A DNA stretch of 64,000 nucleotides from Desarmillaria ectypa (taxonomy: Eukaryota; Basidiomycota; Agaricomycetes; Agaricales; Physalacriaceae): positions 1,240,001 to 1,304,000 of the forward strand of contig JAUDYN010000007.1 of the NCBI GenBank assembly GCA_030407005.1, given 5' to 3'. The translations under genes and the position numbers were made by a program. The notes below the pieces were generated by a model. That model made no database searches. It was not told where the DNA came from and saw only the letters and a list, made by a program, of their open reading frames with translations. Positions 21,194 through 32,736 of this stretch are shown piece by piece (position 1 is the stretch's first letter; each line of letters opens with the position of its first letter).

Positions 21194-23741
21194 ATGTCTA
21201 CACGAAGGGCTCGTACCATTGGATCTCAGGCTTCGTCTGCGAGCCTCCTCCCTCGAGGGTCGTTTCGCAATGACCACAGGGTATCAGAATTCGTACAGTA
21301 TCAAATCATTGTCCTGCTGTGCTCGTCTCTCACAAACAGTCTTTCCGTAGGGGGAGACACCATATACCTTGACCAACTCAACAATGATATCTTTATCCGA
21401 AAAAGTAAGTTGTTTCCGGCGTAGCGTTGTACAATACTTATCCACCGTATCTAATAGTTTTCTCTTGCTGCCGACCCTATGTCATGGGGTGCAAACTTGT
21501 CTCTGAACTATCAGGAACCGGACGATGCTCTTCACAATCCCACAGTGCGCGGTGGCAAGATTGTGGACGACGATGTTATATCTTTCTCAAAGAGAGGCGT
21601 GGCCAACATCGGATGCCTTGTAATCCTTTGCGTTGGCTTACTCGCGTTATTGTCGGTGTCTCTCTCTGTTGCTGTGGCTACTTTGATTGAAATCGGGCCA
21701 GTGTCGCATACCCTATTCTAACATACGTACAAAATCACTCTTCTTTGTCTTCTTTTTCGAACTTGGGAGCCAACGCATCGGGGCAGGTGGGTTGGTTCTA
21801 ACGTTCTCATTGTCACTTTACCAATGCTTCAATCATTGAGGTTCCCGAAATGGGAAACTTTGGCCTCATAGATTTAGATACCCCAAAAGACGCATATACC
21901 TTCACATCTTGGAGAGATGGCTCGGAATGGAAGCTCGTATTCTCGGACGAGTTTGAAACCGATGGGCGGACTTTTTATCCAGGTGATGATCCTTACTGGG
22001 AAGCCGTGGACCTCCACTACTGGGTGAGGTTTAACTTTCAAAGGCTCTTGAGACGGCAATTGAATTCTTGCAGGGTACGAACAATATGGAGTGGTATGAT
22101 CCCGCAGCTATAACCACGGCGAATGGATCTATGCACATCACACTGTCAGAAAAGGAGACCCACGGGCTCGGCTATCAAGGAGGTCAGGTTTTGTGGCTGA
22201 AGACTGATAGAATATTAATTATTTGTCCATAGGAATGGTGGCGACATGGTAATGCTGTCCTTTTCTCTGGACTGCGTCTTCTCACTAGTAGCATAGGAAC
22301 AAATTCTGCTTTACAGGCGGATACCTATCTGCTTCCGTTCGATTGCCAGGAATTAGTAACGTTGTAGGACTATGGCCCGCTGTATGGGCTATGGGTAACT
22401 TGGGGAGGGCTGGCTATGGTGCAACCCTCGATGGAATGGTGCGTTATCCTGTACCCGGACAGCGATCCGCCTCTTAATAAGCATTTCAGTGGCCATACAC
22501 ATATGACGCTTGCGACGTCGGCACGGCCCCAAATCAAACCATTAATGGTCTACCGACAGCTGCTACAACCAGCGGTTGGCCTGACGTCAATCACGAACTT
22601 TCTTACTTGCCCGGACAGCGACTCTCCCGGTGCACATGTGACGGCGAGAGCCATCCCGGTCCCAAACACTCCGATGGGACTTACGTCGGGCGCGCCTCCC
22701 CCGAAATTGACGTGTTTGAAGCACAGGTTAGTGATAACATTGGACAAGTATCGCAATCTGGACAATGGGCGGTGTGTCGATTTGTCTCTACGTGTGTTGT
22801 CGTCTTTGCTAAACTTTTTGTTATAGCCATTTAATGAGGGATACGTCTGGGACAACAGTTCGGATAACCTCATCATTGCAGATAGCAGCGTTTCAGCACT
22901 GAACTCGTACATCGGTGGATCGACACAGCAGGCAACATCGGTTGCATCGACGTCAAATCACAGCTGCTACCAATTGTCTGACGGTTGCTTTACAACTTAT
23001 GCTTTCGAGGTAAGCTTAAGTTCTGTGACCACTTCTCCCCCAGCTGACATGCTATAATTAGTATAAACCTGGTGAGTTGTAGAATATGACGATGCGTTTC
23101 TCATGTTCATTAAAGTCATTCCCCAGGTTACGAGTCAGATAATGCTGTAAGACGATTACTCCCACAATCACGGTTTCTCCATCCTGACCCTTTCGCAGTA
23201 TATTACATGGATAAACAATGGCAAGGTCGCTTGGACCATCAACGCTGCTGGACTCAGAGCTGATACCGGTACTGAAATCTCTGCGCGACCTGTCCCCCAA
23301 GAGCCGCTGGTTCGTCTTGAAGCCTGACCCAAGTGATCACGTTGAACCTGATAGGCCTCTTGATAGTACATAATGGCCAATCTTGGAATGTCGACCAACT
23401 TCAATAATGTAGATTTGGACCATCTAACCTTCCCCGCGATCATGTCAATAGATTGGATTCGTGTATACCAGGCTCGTGTATTCTGCATTTTATAAACTTC
23501 CACTACTGAACCTTACACGCTCTCAGGACCCCAATAACATTAACATTGGTTGCGACCCGGACGATTTCCCTACCGCCGCGTATATAAATACGTACGTCCA
23601 ATTTTCATTTCGTTCTGCTTTGCTTGCTCTTGCTAATGTCCTACTAGATACTCTGAGGCATACAACAACCCTAACTTGACAACATGGGTCAATGATTATG
23701 GCCAGACGGTCCCTAAGAATTCTCTTGTGGATGGTTGCTAA
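21194..23741 (+). CDS. KRE6: KRE6/SKN1-family beta-1,6-glucan synthesis protein (GH16-like), 16 exons
   Basis: These type II membrane proteins of the ER/Golgi are required for beta-1,6-glucan and cell-wall assembly. Sixteen exons give 581 aa in a closed frame: 21194-21280, 21351-21404, 21458-21657, 21702-21786, 21841-22023, 22074-22182, 22233-22248, 22297-22438, 22490-22771, 22827-23009, 23062-23071, 23127-23146, 23199-23309, 23367-23471, 23527-23591, 23648-23741. A short N-terminus is followed by EPDDALHNP and one membrane helix (GCLVILCVGLLALLSV). The GH16-like lumenal domain then has WKLVFSDEF, PYWEAVDLHYWGTNNMEWYD, GLWPAVWAMGNLGRAGYGA and the catalytic-type motif PEIDVFEAQ. Exons of 16, 10 and 20 nt are unusually small but each junction is forced by conserved residues. 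The intron at 23472-23526 has GC-AG ends (GCTCGT donor). The first two junctions are less certain, as the N-terminus is variable in the family. Confidence 0.92.
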
Positions 23742-23889
23742 TATTTCTTGATTAGTTACCCATGTGAATTATATAGGAAGACGGTTCAGAGTCAACAAAA
23801 ACACACCAGCGACAAATCTGAGCAGAATTGTCTATATTTCAGCACGGTAGAGGGCACGGACGAGCGTATATAGTGACGACTAGGATTTG

Positions 23890-24480
23890 ATGATGGTGGT
23901 CCGTTGCTGTCTAATCATCTTCCTGCACTAGAAAGGATGAGATGGTCAGAATATGGCAAACCTAAAGTAATGAGAGATCACCGGAAATATCGGTTCTGCA
24001 GGACTGTCATTGAGTCGCCTGAACATGCCCTCTTGCATTGCAATGGGACGGCGAACTTGATTGAATTGCGAAAGGAGGTATGGGCCGAGTTATCGGGTAG
24101 AATCCCATCTGTCCTTCTGCTATTTGATCAAGTTAACGATGTATGCTTCCTCCGGCAACTGATTGCTGAAAGATCAACTATTACCTTGGTTGCTATGTTT
24201 GCTTATAATGCGCTTCAAATATTCTATGCGGCGCCGATGCTATGCGAGGTGTGAGTTTGTTCGGGGGGGGGGGGGGGTCACTAATACTGTCTCACTGCTT
24301 ACAAGTTTTTCAAGTTCTACTGCGGACTTGTTTCAAGTGCGTAAGTTCGGCTTGAGGAGTGTGTGAGCGGTTTAGCAAGTGAGGGATGTTGTAGTGCCAC
24401 ATCTTGTATACTTGTGTCCGGCGTGCCCCAGTGGTACCGTGCCGTGTAATGATGATGATGATGATATGTTATATAAAGGA
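23890..24480 (+). mobile_element. 3' remnant of a LINE-type (non-LTR) retrotransposon
   Basis: The open frame 23904-24254 reads like the C-terminal tail of fungal LINE polyproteins. It has a Cys/His cluster (CRTVIESPEHALLHC) followed by FLRQLIAERSTITLVAMFAYNALQIF, downstream of where reverse transcriptase would be. After the stop comes an untranslated stretch ending in an ATG/GAT trinucleotide run (24450-24466, gatgatgatgatgat), which resembles the simple-repeat tails of such elements. The RT domain itself is absent, so this is a 5'-truncated copy, as is normal for LINE insertions. Confidence 0.65.
24263..24277. repeat. Poly-G run of 15
   Basis: Fifteen consecutive G lie just after the LINE frame stop. 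Such a run is prone to slippage and could be a sequencing or assembly weak point. Confidence 0.9.
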
Positions 24481-26592
24481 TCGACCATTTTAGCATAACG
24501 ATGCTACCTAGAGGGTGCGTAACACCGTAAAGTGAACCATGTTTCAGTCCATCGAAGCCGACGGATGCTCCAGCAGTTCCCGCGCGACGTTGCTTTCGAG
24601 CTCTCCGTAGCGTACACAAGCCGAGAGTCCACGTTCACAAATCGGGGTAAACATGCAGATAACCAAATGAAGGGCCCTGACCATTAGACTCTACATAGAG
24701 CCATCTATAGAGGTAGAATCAATATCAATTCACATTTAGAAACTTGTCAGGAAAAAACTACTTGCTCCTTTGGCTCATCTCCTTCAGGTCTATGAAAATG
24801 ACCGCCACACCAACATATTGTTGAAGGATTTCCTGAGGAGAATAGAAAGTCGTCCTATGGCCTCGATTCCTAGAACAACAGCAATGTAACGCAACTTCAA
24901 AAATTCCCTCGCACTCAGCCAATGGACGGCTTTCTCCAACGGCTCAACATAAACACCCTGCTTCATACATATGGTTGGTTATTGGTATGACAAATAGTAG
25001 AGCCCTCTACTTCCTTGCTGACAGTAAACGAATCCAAGGCATTTTTGTCACTGTTTTCAGAGAGGCACAAGCCAGGACAATCAGGGTAGATGTCATTTAG
25101 ATTCTTGTAAAGGTAGGCGGCGGACGTAGACTAAAAGGCGGCACGTCGACTCGGTATATGCTGCTTGAGGCGCCAACAGTGGAAGGAAGAGATAAAGCTG
25201 CTTTCGAAATTGTGTCGTGCGGTGGAGATGAGACACGAGTGAAGCAACTAGCTCAGCTCTATCCAGCAGTATGCATCCGGACCTGTGAGTTATTTTTTCC
25301 AAACTCGAAAGTAGTTGTGTCCACAACACATCCTTTCAGTCAAGGCGAACTGCTGGAGGTACCCTAGCCACATGGACTAGTTCGTCTGAGAACGTCCCCC
25401 TCAGTGTCATGAAAAAAATCCCTTGGGAAGCAAGGCAAAACGTTAGTCGCCACAGCTGTCTATGTTTTCATCATCAAGGTCTTGTTATAGGCCTCAAAAC
25501 GTGACCGATATCAAAGCGTATTATCCCGCTGCCGACTTTCGATACAACATGGAACCTGGACATCCTCTGCTCAGTGGTTCAGTTATCAGTAGGAGCCTCC
25601 CTTCTTCAGTCCTACATTTTTTAACACCGAATCCAGTCGGTGACCTGGCGTTCAACTCCCAAATACGTCTTTAGAGCCAAACGACTACGGATGCGGGCAT
25701 GAAATCGTATGCATACAGATTCGAACAACGATTGTCTTCTGCGCCGGCTTACCTCGGAGGCGAGTCCTATATTGCTTTTCCCGTTGCAGGACTAGATGCT
25801 CACTCTGTATGAAGTGCTTCATGGGGGGAGATTTCATTCGTCTTCAGCGAGGTGGCAGCTATGAATGAATCAGCGTCAGTGGTTGCCCTGAGTACTGTGA
25901 TGATTGATTATATGGTATCATTCGCGAGGAGTCTGGATTCTAACGACGGCTTGGGCTCACAGCACCTAGCATGACCTCAGTATACCGCTAGTGATAAAAT
26001 AAGGCATTCCACTGTCTTCGCAGGACTGAAGTCTCTAACTTCAAGTAGGCGCTGTTACAAATCAGTGCAGATAACTTGACCATGATACTCGACGATTTCG
26101 ACAAGGAGAAGATAGATTTTATCATTAGCCAGACAGTCATTTTCCGACATCGTTAGGAGGCCAATAAATATCCTAGTAGTTCCTTTTGAGCATCTTTTGA
26201 TGCCTAACTCGTCTCCGTGAAATAGAGTTTTAGGATCTTGTTATTTGAGAATGGGCTTTCGCTCTAGACTGCTGGACCACAAGAAACCAAACACAAAACT
26301 CGAGTGGCTTCGGATTTCCGTTTGATACACAGGTAGCAATGTAAGTACGAAAGAGACTGCCATGTTACATACAAGATGGAAGGAACGTGTGTCGATGAAT
26401 GGGAGCATACGGAAAAATAAATAGTAGAACGCAATCTATACAAGTGAAAAATGGCAGCATGAAATTCAAACACAATCCACCCGAAGTACAACAAAGGAAG
26501 GGACGATGCGTTCAGATATGAGAAGATAGATAGCTGATAGTATACTGTATAAACAGACCGACCCGATCTATGACTAGCGATACTTTTAACGA
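24481..26592. other. 2.1 kb region without a supportable gene
   Basis: Coding-like fragments on the plus strand at 25110-25290 (contains CGGDETRVKQLAQLYPAVCIRT) and 25480-25674 might belong to one decayed gene, but they share no clear domain. The minus-strand frame 26264-26596 looks non-coding. Confidence 0.35.
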
Positions 26593-27230
26593 TCACACCG
26601 CAAAGGTGGGAAGACGGATACGAGCTGGCTGAGGCACAATTCGAGCATGCGACATACGAGCGCTGGGGTTGGTGAGAGGGCCAGAGCTCTCATGCTGGGA
26701 GGGCGATGCGGTCCAGTGATAAACGCGAGGTGTCACGGATGGTGCCGGGGAAGGGGTCAACGAAGATAAAGAAAAGGTAGCATTAGGCGGTGTCAGGGGG
26801 GCATCTGGAGTAACGGGACTGGGCGAACGGGGAATGGTGATGGGCGTGATAACGACGCTGCGTCTTGGCGGGGTGACTGGCTCATCATCATCAAGATCGC
26901 TCGCCGTCGTCGAGTTGCGAAGCGATGACGGCGGCAGGAAGGGCGGCAGGCTAGATGTTGGGGGGTCTGAGACGAAGCGCGTATTGGCGAGTATTGGCCT
27001 GGTCCAGATGGGAAGGTCACCGACACGCCGCCACTGAGGATCGCTCTCGACGTCGGCGTCGCCATCAATGGTGGCCCCAGACAGGTTCTGGTTCCATTCA
27101 CCACTATCGATTGCATCGGCCAGCATCGCGGCTGGATCATCCCAGCCTACAGCCATGGGACTGCTTCTGTCCTCCATGCTGCTCTCCCGCGACAAGGTAG
27201 GGGTGCTGCCAACATCTGACCGCTCACTGA

Positions 27231-27276
<46 letters not shown>

Positions 27277-27456
27277 ATCGTCGGTAATAAACGCCTCATA
27301 CTGTGCATCCTCGAAGAAATCATCCGAATCTGGGTCGAATTGGTTGGAAATGCTCCATTTCTCATACATCTTCTCATAAGGAGTATCGGCGAACGGTGTG
27401 GGTGTCGCTACTGCAGGTGCCAAGTGGTAGATAGAGGAAAAGAGAGCCCGGCCCAT
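26593..27456 (-). CDS. Hypothetical acidic Ser/Pro-rich protein with a Gln-Glu repeat
   Basis: This single open frame encodes 287 aa with no introns or recognised domain. The N-terminal 75 residues contain FADTPYEKMYEKWSISNQFD and an acidic patch (DPDSDDFFED). A perfect (Glu-Gln) dipeptide run of seven to eight units follows, and then a long low-complexity region rich in Ser, Pro and Thr with many SP/TP pairs (TPPRR, PRSPSPVTP). The composition suggests an intrinsically disordered, possibly phosphorylated regulatory protein. Codon use matches neighbouring host genes and CpG is normal, so it is probably a real gene. I cannot assign a function. Confidence 0.6.
27231..27276. repeat. Coding hexanucleotide microsatellite (CTCCTG)n
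   Basis: About seven and a half perfect CTCCTG units lie inside the hypothetical protein and encode its Glu-Gln run on the minus strand. The unit is a multiple of three, so length changes keep the frame. Confidence 0.85.
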
Positions 27457-28478
27457 ATTGAATTTTTGGGAAAATGAGTAGCAAAACGGTCAAGTAGTGC
27501 TAAAGTGGAGCAGTCGTAAAATCGACAGCTTTTGGGGTATTTGAATGAGAGGGTATGGGTACGGAGTACAAAGAAGTGGCGGTTGATCTTGTTTGGTGCA
27601 TTGCCACCAAAAAAGACGCGTCTTGCGGAGTAGAGCGGAGTTTGAATAGCATAGCCCCTAGCTTCTACCGCTTTTTGTCTACTAGCTTCCTCAATCGTGC
27701 TGACCTTCATTCTGTTCTTCTCCGCTATGTTTCCTGTTTTCTCTACTTCTTCCTATTTTCAGGGTTTTCCTTAGTTGTCAGTTCAACTCTTAAGATCTAA
27801 GGTTCCGCTCTATCTCCGTTGTGGCCCGACTCGGGGGTCATATTAGAGTAGACTGTCTCAATAGGTCATCATATCCATGTGTATACATGCCAAGAAATAC
27901 CAAGCATTGGTTACTTGGCTTTCTCGCGACCATCTGATCGGACCGTCTGCCTATTAACGGCCCGGAGGACCTCTACCTTGTCCACCGCTCTATGATCCTC
28001 TATACGTTGCCGTATATTCATCAAGCAGCGGTTGCCTCCATCCAGCATCACAAGAAAGTCTTTCGAGTATTGACACTCGCCTCCGTCCGAGTTGGGCTCT
28101 GATAAATGTTTGTTCGTACCGTCTTGTTGGTACGAGTTCCGACTTGGTGTGTGTGGTATGTATGACTCCGCATTTAGCTCTTGCTCCCAAACCCCCTGAA
28201 AGTGCAGTCGGATTCGTCGGGGCCAGTTCCGAGTCGGATCTTATCACACGTTTCTACACAGTGGACCCAATGTTTGGGGAAAGCCAGGAAAAGCAAGTAT
28301 TTTACTGAACGTTGAGCTGGATAGACTAAACCGACAAGGTGGTGTCGTTGTATCTGAACATGACTCCGGAACTTACTGAACCATCGCCCGTATCATCCGG
28401 CTGCTGCGGGGTCTTTTTGCAATTCAGAATTAGGACGCTGTTGACGGCGACCATCTATTTCTGTACGTCGCGTTTAAA
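27457..28478. other. Intergenic region with no visible gene
   Basis: About 1 kb holding the presumed promoter of the acidic protein on its left side. No coding or RNA signature is evident. The stretch at 28342-28440 could be a decayed first exon of the P450 remnant that follows, but this is not demonstrable. Confidence 0.4.
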
Positions 28479-29250
28479 TTGAATTTCTTGCGATACAAGA
28501 TCATCTCTGAGCTCGTTCTCTACCCGTACCGGCTCTTCCCCTTGCGCCCAGTTCCCGAAACTCTGCTAGTCAACCCTCTTCGACAGTGCAGCGGAAACCT
28601 TGCAGCTCTTTCAGGACCGAATGAGCAGACACTTGCTAAATCTATGCCTGATTCGTATGTGTAGTTTGACCCTTTGGAGTACAGCGTCTCAATTTTTTTT
28701 TTCTTTCTCCAGAGGCGTATCACTACATCCTGGTCAAGGAATGGACCTAGGGTGAGCGGGTGACTTTGTCGAGCCCACATCTCATCATGGCGCGCTTTCC
28801 AGCTGCACCACCTTCAGAACGTACTCGGTTAGATGGTTTGATTGCAAGTATAGATCCTTGAACCTCGAAGGTTTCACACAATCGGATGGGAAAAGCGACG
28901 AGTCCAGCATTCGTTAGCCCGAACCTTGCGTGATGTGACCATTTTCTCACTCAGTAACTAGGTGACCAAGGTGGTATTAAATATGATCAGTTTCGCAGTG
29001 TTAGGTTATCGCGTCAGTTCCTTGTACGACCCCAATAACGGGTTGACCAGGGCGTACGAGGGTGGGCTTACCTTGCGCTCGGGTATCTGCAAATTTCCCT
29101 AGCAACCAACACCCACCAGGTATAGATGTTGCCAGCATGATGCTTTTCATCTACTCATTCTTAGCATACAGATATTATGGTCTGTTCCGATCCCTGCCCC
29201 TCCATTCTGATGCTTTCACATGGAATCTTCTCACACCGATCCCTCGGAGC
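28479..29250 (+). pseudogene. Cytochrome P450 remnant, paralog of the intact P450 at 32.7 kb
   Basis: Three blocks match the intact P450 in order and orientation. At 28494-28560, YKIISELVLYPYRLFPLRPV corresponds to YKVIHQLFLYPYLLSPLRSV of the intact gene. At 28714-28750, EAYHYILVKEW corresponds to EALYHILVKEW and is followed directly by a stop. At 28975-29055, the segment AVLGYRVSSLYDPNNGLTRAYE corresponds to the region TAFGYHTDSLHSPHNELAEAYE. The interval between blocks is shortened, frames shift, and the conserved C-terminal half (ExxR, heme Cys) is missing. This is a truncated, inactive tandem duplicate. Confidence 0.75.
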
Positions 29251-30204
29251 GCCGTCTTTAGCGCCCATCTAAGCGCCGGATATGCAACTTGACTTGGGTT
29301 CGCATTTCCGCCATTTCCACGTTCGATTTTCTGTTATGATAAAACCCGGTGCGTAATAGCTCTGGTACCTACAATAACCAGGACGACTATCAAATCAGAT
29401 GTTCATGATATTTTTGTGCTCTTATCCGCGCCGTTTACTTGGGCTTCTATACTGTGCCAGCGATATCACATCTTGATGTGCCTGCAGAGCTTTGATTGTG
29501 AACCTTGAGTTTCATCATATCCTGGGGATCAGCTATGACGCATGACGATGAGTCACTTCGGTGGGCGTTTGAGGACACTGATCCTTGAACAGAACCCACC
29601 GAATGTTGGATAAAGATATAACATGATGTAGACGAGCGGCAGGTATACTCCTATTAGCTATCGGGGACGGTAGAACTGCTTTGTCGAATATGCTTTTGAC
29701 GTTCTATCAGACGAGGACACTGAACAAGGTCCTACATTCCAGCTGTCTCTGCCCAAGCACTGTGAACAGTTCGTTGCAGCCACCCTCTAGCATTCGGACT
29801 CGCCATCTCTTCGAGCCTCAGGCGTCAACTCATCTTGCACAAGTTTCACTGCTCGGAGGTCTCCGTTAAAATACCGAAGTCGGAACAAATAAAACCTTAG
29901 GCGCCTCTTGCAGCTAGCCTAGGCTTGTGCTCTGACTTCCATTCCATTAGTCCAACCACGCTAGCCACTCGGGCGGTGGTGGGTCAACGCTATCTTGAGC
30001 GCTACTCAAGTTCACTTCAAGACATATGACTAGGTGCTTCTCGTACGTGGTTAACTTTCATCTGTCTTAAGCGCTCGTTAGCCTTGTGGTTGTTTTTTCA
30101 AGAAATTTTTATGAACTTAGGCTACCCTGATCGCAAGCTCCAAGGGTCTTTTAAGTATAACTGCCTGTGCAACATGTCGTCTCCATCTTGTTACCCTCGG
30201 TTTC
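29251..30204. other. Intergenic region with no visible gene
   Basis: About 950 bp between the P450 remnant and the transporter. Short open frames (for example 29681-29869) have no recognisable motif. The right end should hold the transporter promoter. Confidence 0.4.
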
Positions 30205-32203
30205 ATGGACACTTCTTCTTCAGCTTTACCGACCAACGATATTGAACTATCAGAGCTGGGGTCTTCTTCCATCTCTGACTCTGAAACAGGTCCCCCGGAT
30301 GGTGGGTACGGATGGATATGTGTCGGCTGCTCTTTTGTGGTCCATTTCTTCGCTTTGGGGTGGGTTTCGCTGCCGATGTATTTTAAATTACTCAAGAAGT
30401 GGTTGTTACACAAAGGATTGAATCCTCCTGGGGTGTATACCAGAGCTATTACTTCATGTCACAAGACGTAGGTGCTGTATCCAACTCGGATCTTGCTTGG
30501 GTTGGGTCTATACAGGCGACCGGACAGCCTTTGGTTGGTTTGTGAGTCATATACGTGATCAACGTGTTAAATTGGTCGTTTAACTCGCGTTTTTAACAGC
30601 GTAGCTGGGATTCTGGCGCAGCGTATTCGCTTCAGAGTTACCAGATTTATCGGGACGTGCATTATGTGCCTAGCATTGATCATAGCGTCGTTCTCGTAAG
30701 TGCGCATCCTTGACGCGTGCAACACGGTGCTGATTGTCCACATACAGGACGCAGGCATGGCATCTGTATTTGACTCAGGGCTTGTGTTTGTATCGGCCAT
30801 ATGGTTACAGTATTCATCCTGTAATCTCATAGGGTTGCTGTTCGGCATTGGAAGTGGCATTGCATTTATTCCAGCCGTATGCATTCCATCCCAGTGGGTA
30901 AGTAGTAGTATCTCCATGGTTTTAAGCTACGACTTCCTAAGTATAGTGATGGAATACGCAGTTCACCAAGTATCGAGGTTATTTTTTGAAACAGGGTTTA
31001 GTTCCACTCCCTTGTTCAAAGTGACTGTGTAGGATTGGCAACTGGGATAGCAACCAGCGGATACGTAAGTCACTTCTTCCGCTGATCTAAGTTAGGTCTT
31101 TTCCACTCTGACGTCACTAATTTCCAGGTGTTGGAGGCTTAGTGTTCAGTCCCATCACACAGAAGCTCTTCAATCACCTTGGATTTCGTTGGGCACTTCG
31201 CCTTACCGGTCTCATGACCCTGGTCGGTCAGTTGCATATGTTTGACTTGAATGTCACGCGTCATTTCCTTCGATTCACCTTTTTCCTAGCTCTTGGTATA
31301 GCTGACGTGTTCCTTCGCCCTCGGGCTTCCGTAGTTCCGCCGAGAAAAGTTGATCGGTCATTGCTGATGAGCAAGGTCTTCCTTGCCCTTTGCTCCATCG
31401 GATTGTTCAGCGGTCCGGGATTTTATGTTCCGATATTCCATGTACCTGGTGAGTGTCAAGGAGTCCGTCTTGAAATATCTGCTTCATGTGCCTGTAGACT
31501 ATGCTGTCAACGGACTGGGGCGTAATGCACAGGATGGCGCTAATGCTGCTGCTCTCATATCAGGCTTTTCGGCTGTAGGTCGCGTGGTAGGTATTACCTC
31601 TCGAGCAGAATTTCCAGACGCTCATTTTATCTAGCTTCTAGGTATAGTTGGCGATCATTTTGGCCACTTGCATATTCTATCTCTGTGCCAATCTTTGGGG
31701 GGTATTGGCCAAATGGCAATATGGCCTTTCACTCATAGCCTCGCAGGACTGGTGACTTTCACTTCATTTCACGGATTCTTCACTGGTGGCTATGTCAGGT
31801 TATATCCAGTCGGTACGTATTTGATTAGCATTACAGTGCTGAAGGCGCGCCATCTTTTCTGACCGACTCACAGTTGCCGCTGATCTGTATGGCGTTGAAA
31901 GTCTGGCAAGCATTGCCGGTGTCATGTTTGCTAGCTTTGTGGTATGTGTAAAGCTTTTATCGATAGCTTTAGTTTGATTTTCTCCTGTAGCCCGGTACTT
32001 TGATCGGTCCCCCGGTCTCTGTAGCGATCCTTGACCGGTATACCAATCCTATTACCGGGAAAATTACTTTCCTTCCTGTACAATTGTTCGGCGGAAGCTG
32101 GCTATTATCTTCGGCTGCTAAGGCTGTTATGGTACAAGTGCTTCAGCGCTATAATGAGAGTCAGATGAAAGTTACGGGTCCTTGGGGAACGGGATGGGTT
32201 TAG
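30205..32203 (+). CDS. Monocarboxylate-transporter-like MFS protein (MCH/MCT family) with one apparent frameshift
   Basis: MCT/MCH-type proteins move monocarboxylates or related solutes across membranes. The hallmark PPDGGYGWICVG precedes TM1. Thirteen exons can be drawn: 30205-30359, 30416-30541, 30600-30695, 30748-30785, 30833-30897, 30962-30977, 31033-31064, 31128-31226, 31290-31448, 31498-31590, 31642-31812, 31874-31941, 31991-32203. Conserved blocks include WGVYQSYYF, GIGSGIAFIPAVCIPSQW, GGLVFSPITQKLFNHLGFRW, ADVFLRPRA, FGHLHILSLCQSLGGIGQMA and ADLYGVESLASIAGVMF. The summed length is 1331 nt, one short of a closed frame. The mismatch sits at the exon 7/exon 8 junction (31064/31128), between LATGIATSGY and VGGLVFSP. 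All other junctions agree with the family. It is either a very recent pseudogene or a one-base sequence error. Confidence 0.8.
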
Positions 32204-32736
32204 TCTGGCAGTCTTCAATAGTGCTTACTTGTGAAGAGTTGATGAAGGCTCCTGTCGTCCTTCATGCCTATGTATACTTCTGGCTTCCTATTCGTACGAG
32301 TGGTGTTTGTCAATGGGTAAATATTATCATCATGTTAGATTTGATGACTAGCTCCAAACTTGTACGTCATCTCAATGACGCGTCCCCTGAACCATGGGCC
32401 ACGGGCCGCCGGCTGTTAGCTTGCGATCATTATCTTGCAGAATTCGTCTTACGATAACGCCAACAAAGGCCAGCCTTGGCTTTATATCTTTTGTCGTATT
32501 TACTTGAAATTCTTCAGGTTCAAAACCACATGCTTCGATGTGACTGTTCTTTTTCCTGTTCAATACTTTTCGAAGGTCGTCTGGCAGGGTGAATGTTGCA
32601 TGACGATGAAGACAGAAAAAATCTCAGGATAACTTGATAGAGATCATCAAGGCTGATCATCTGACGTCTTTCAAGTTTCATATGAATACTCAGTCGCTGT
32701 TATGGATTTTAAAGAAGTATCTCTTCCAACACCACC
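32204..32736. other. Short intergenic region upstream of the P450
   Basis: About 530 bp with no gene; the P450 promoter should be here. No TATA box or known motif stands out. Confidence 0.4.

Noticed and set aside
23310..23366. KRE6 as a pseudogene because of stops after PVPQEPL
   Set aside because: The stops fall inside a 57-nt intron (GTTCGT...TAG). Splicing restores YIMANLGMSTNF and the whole gene closes in frame.
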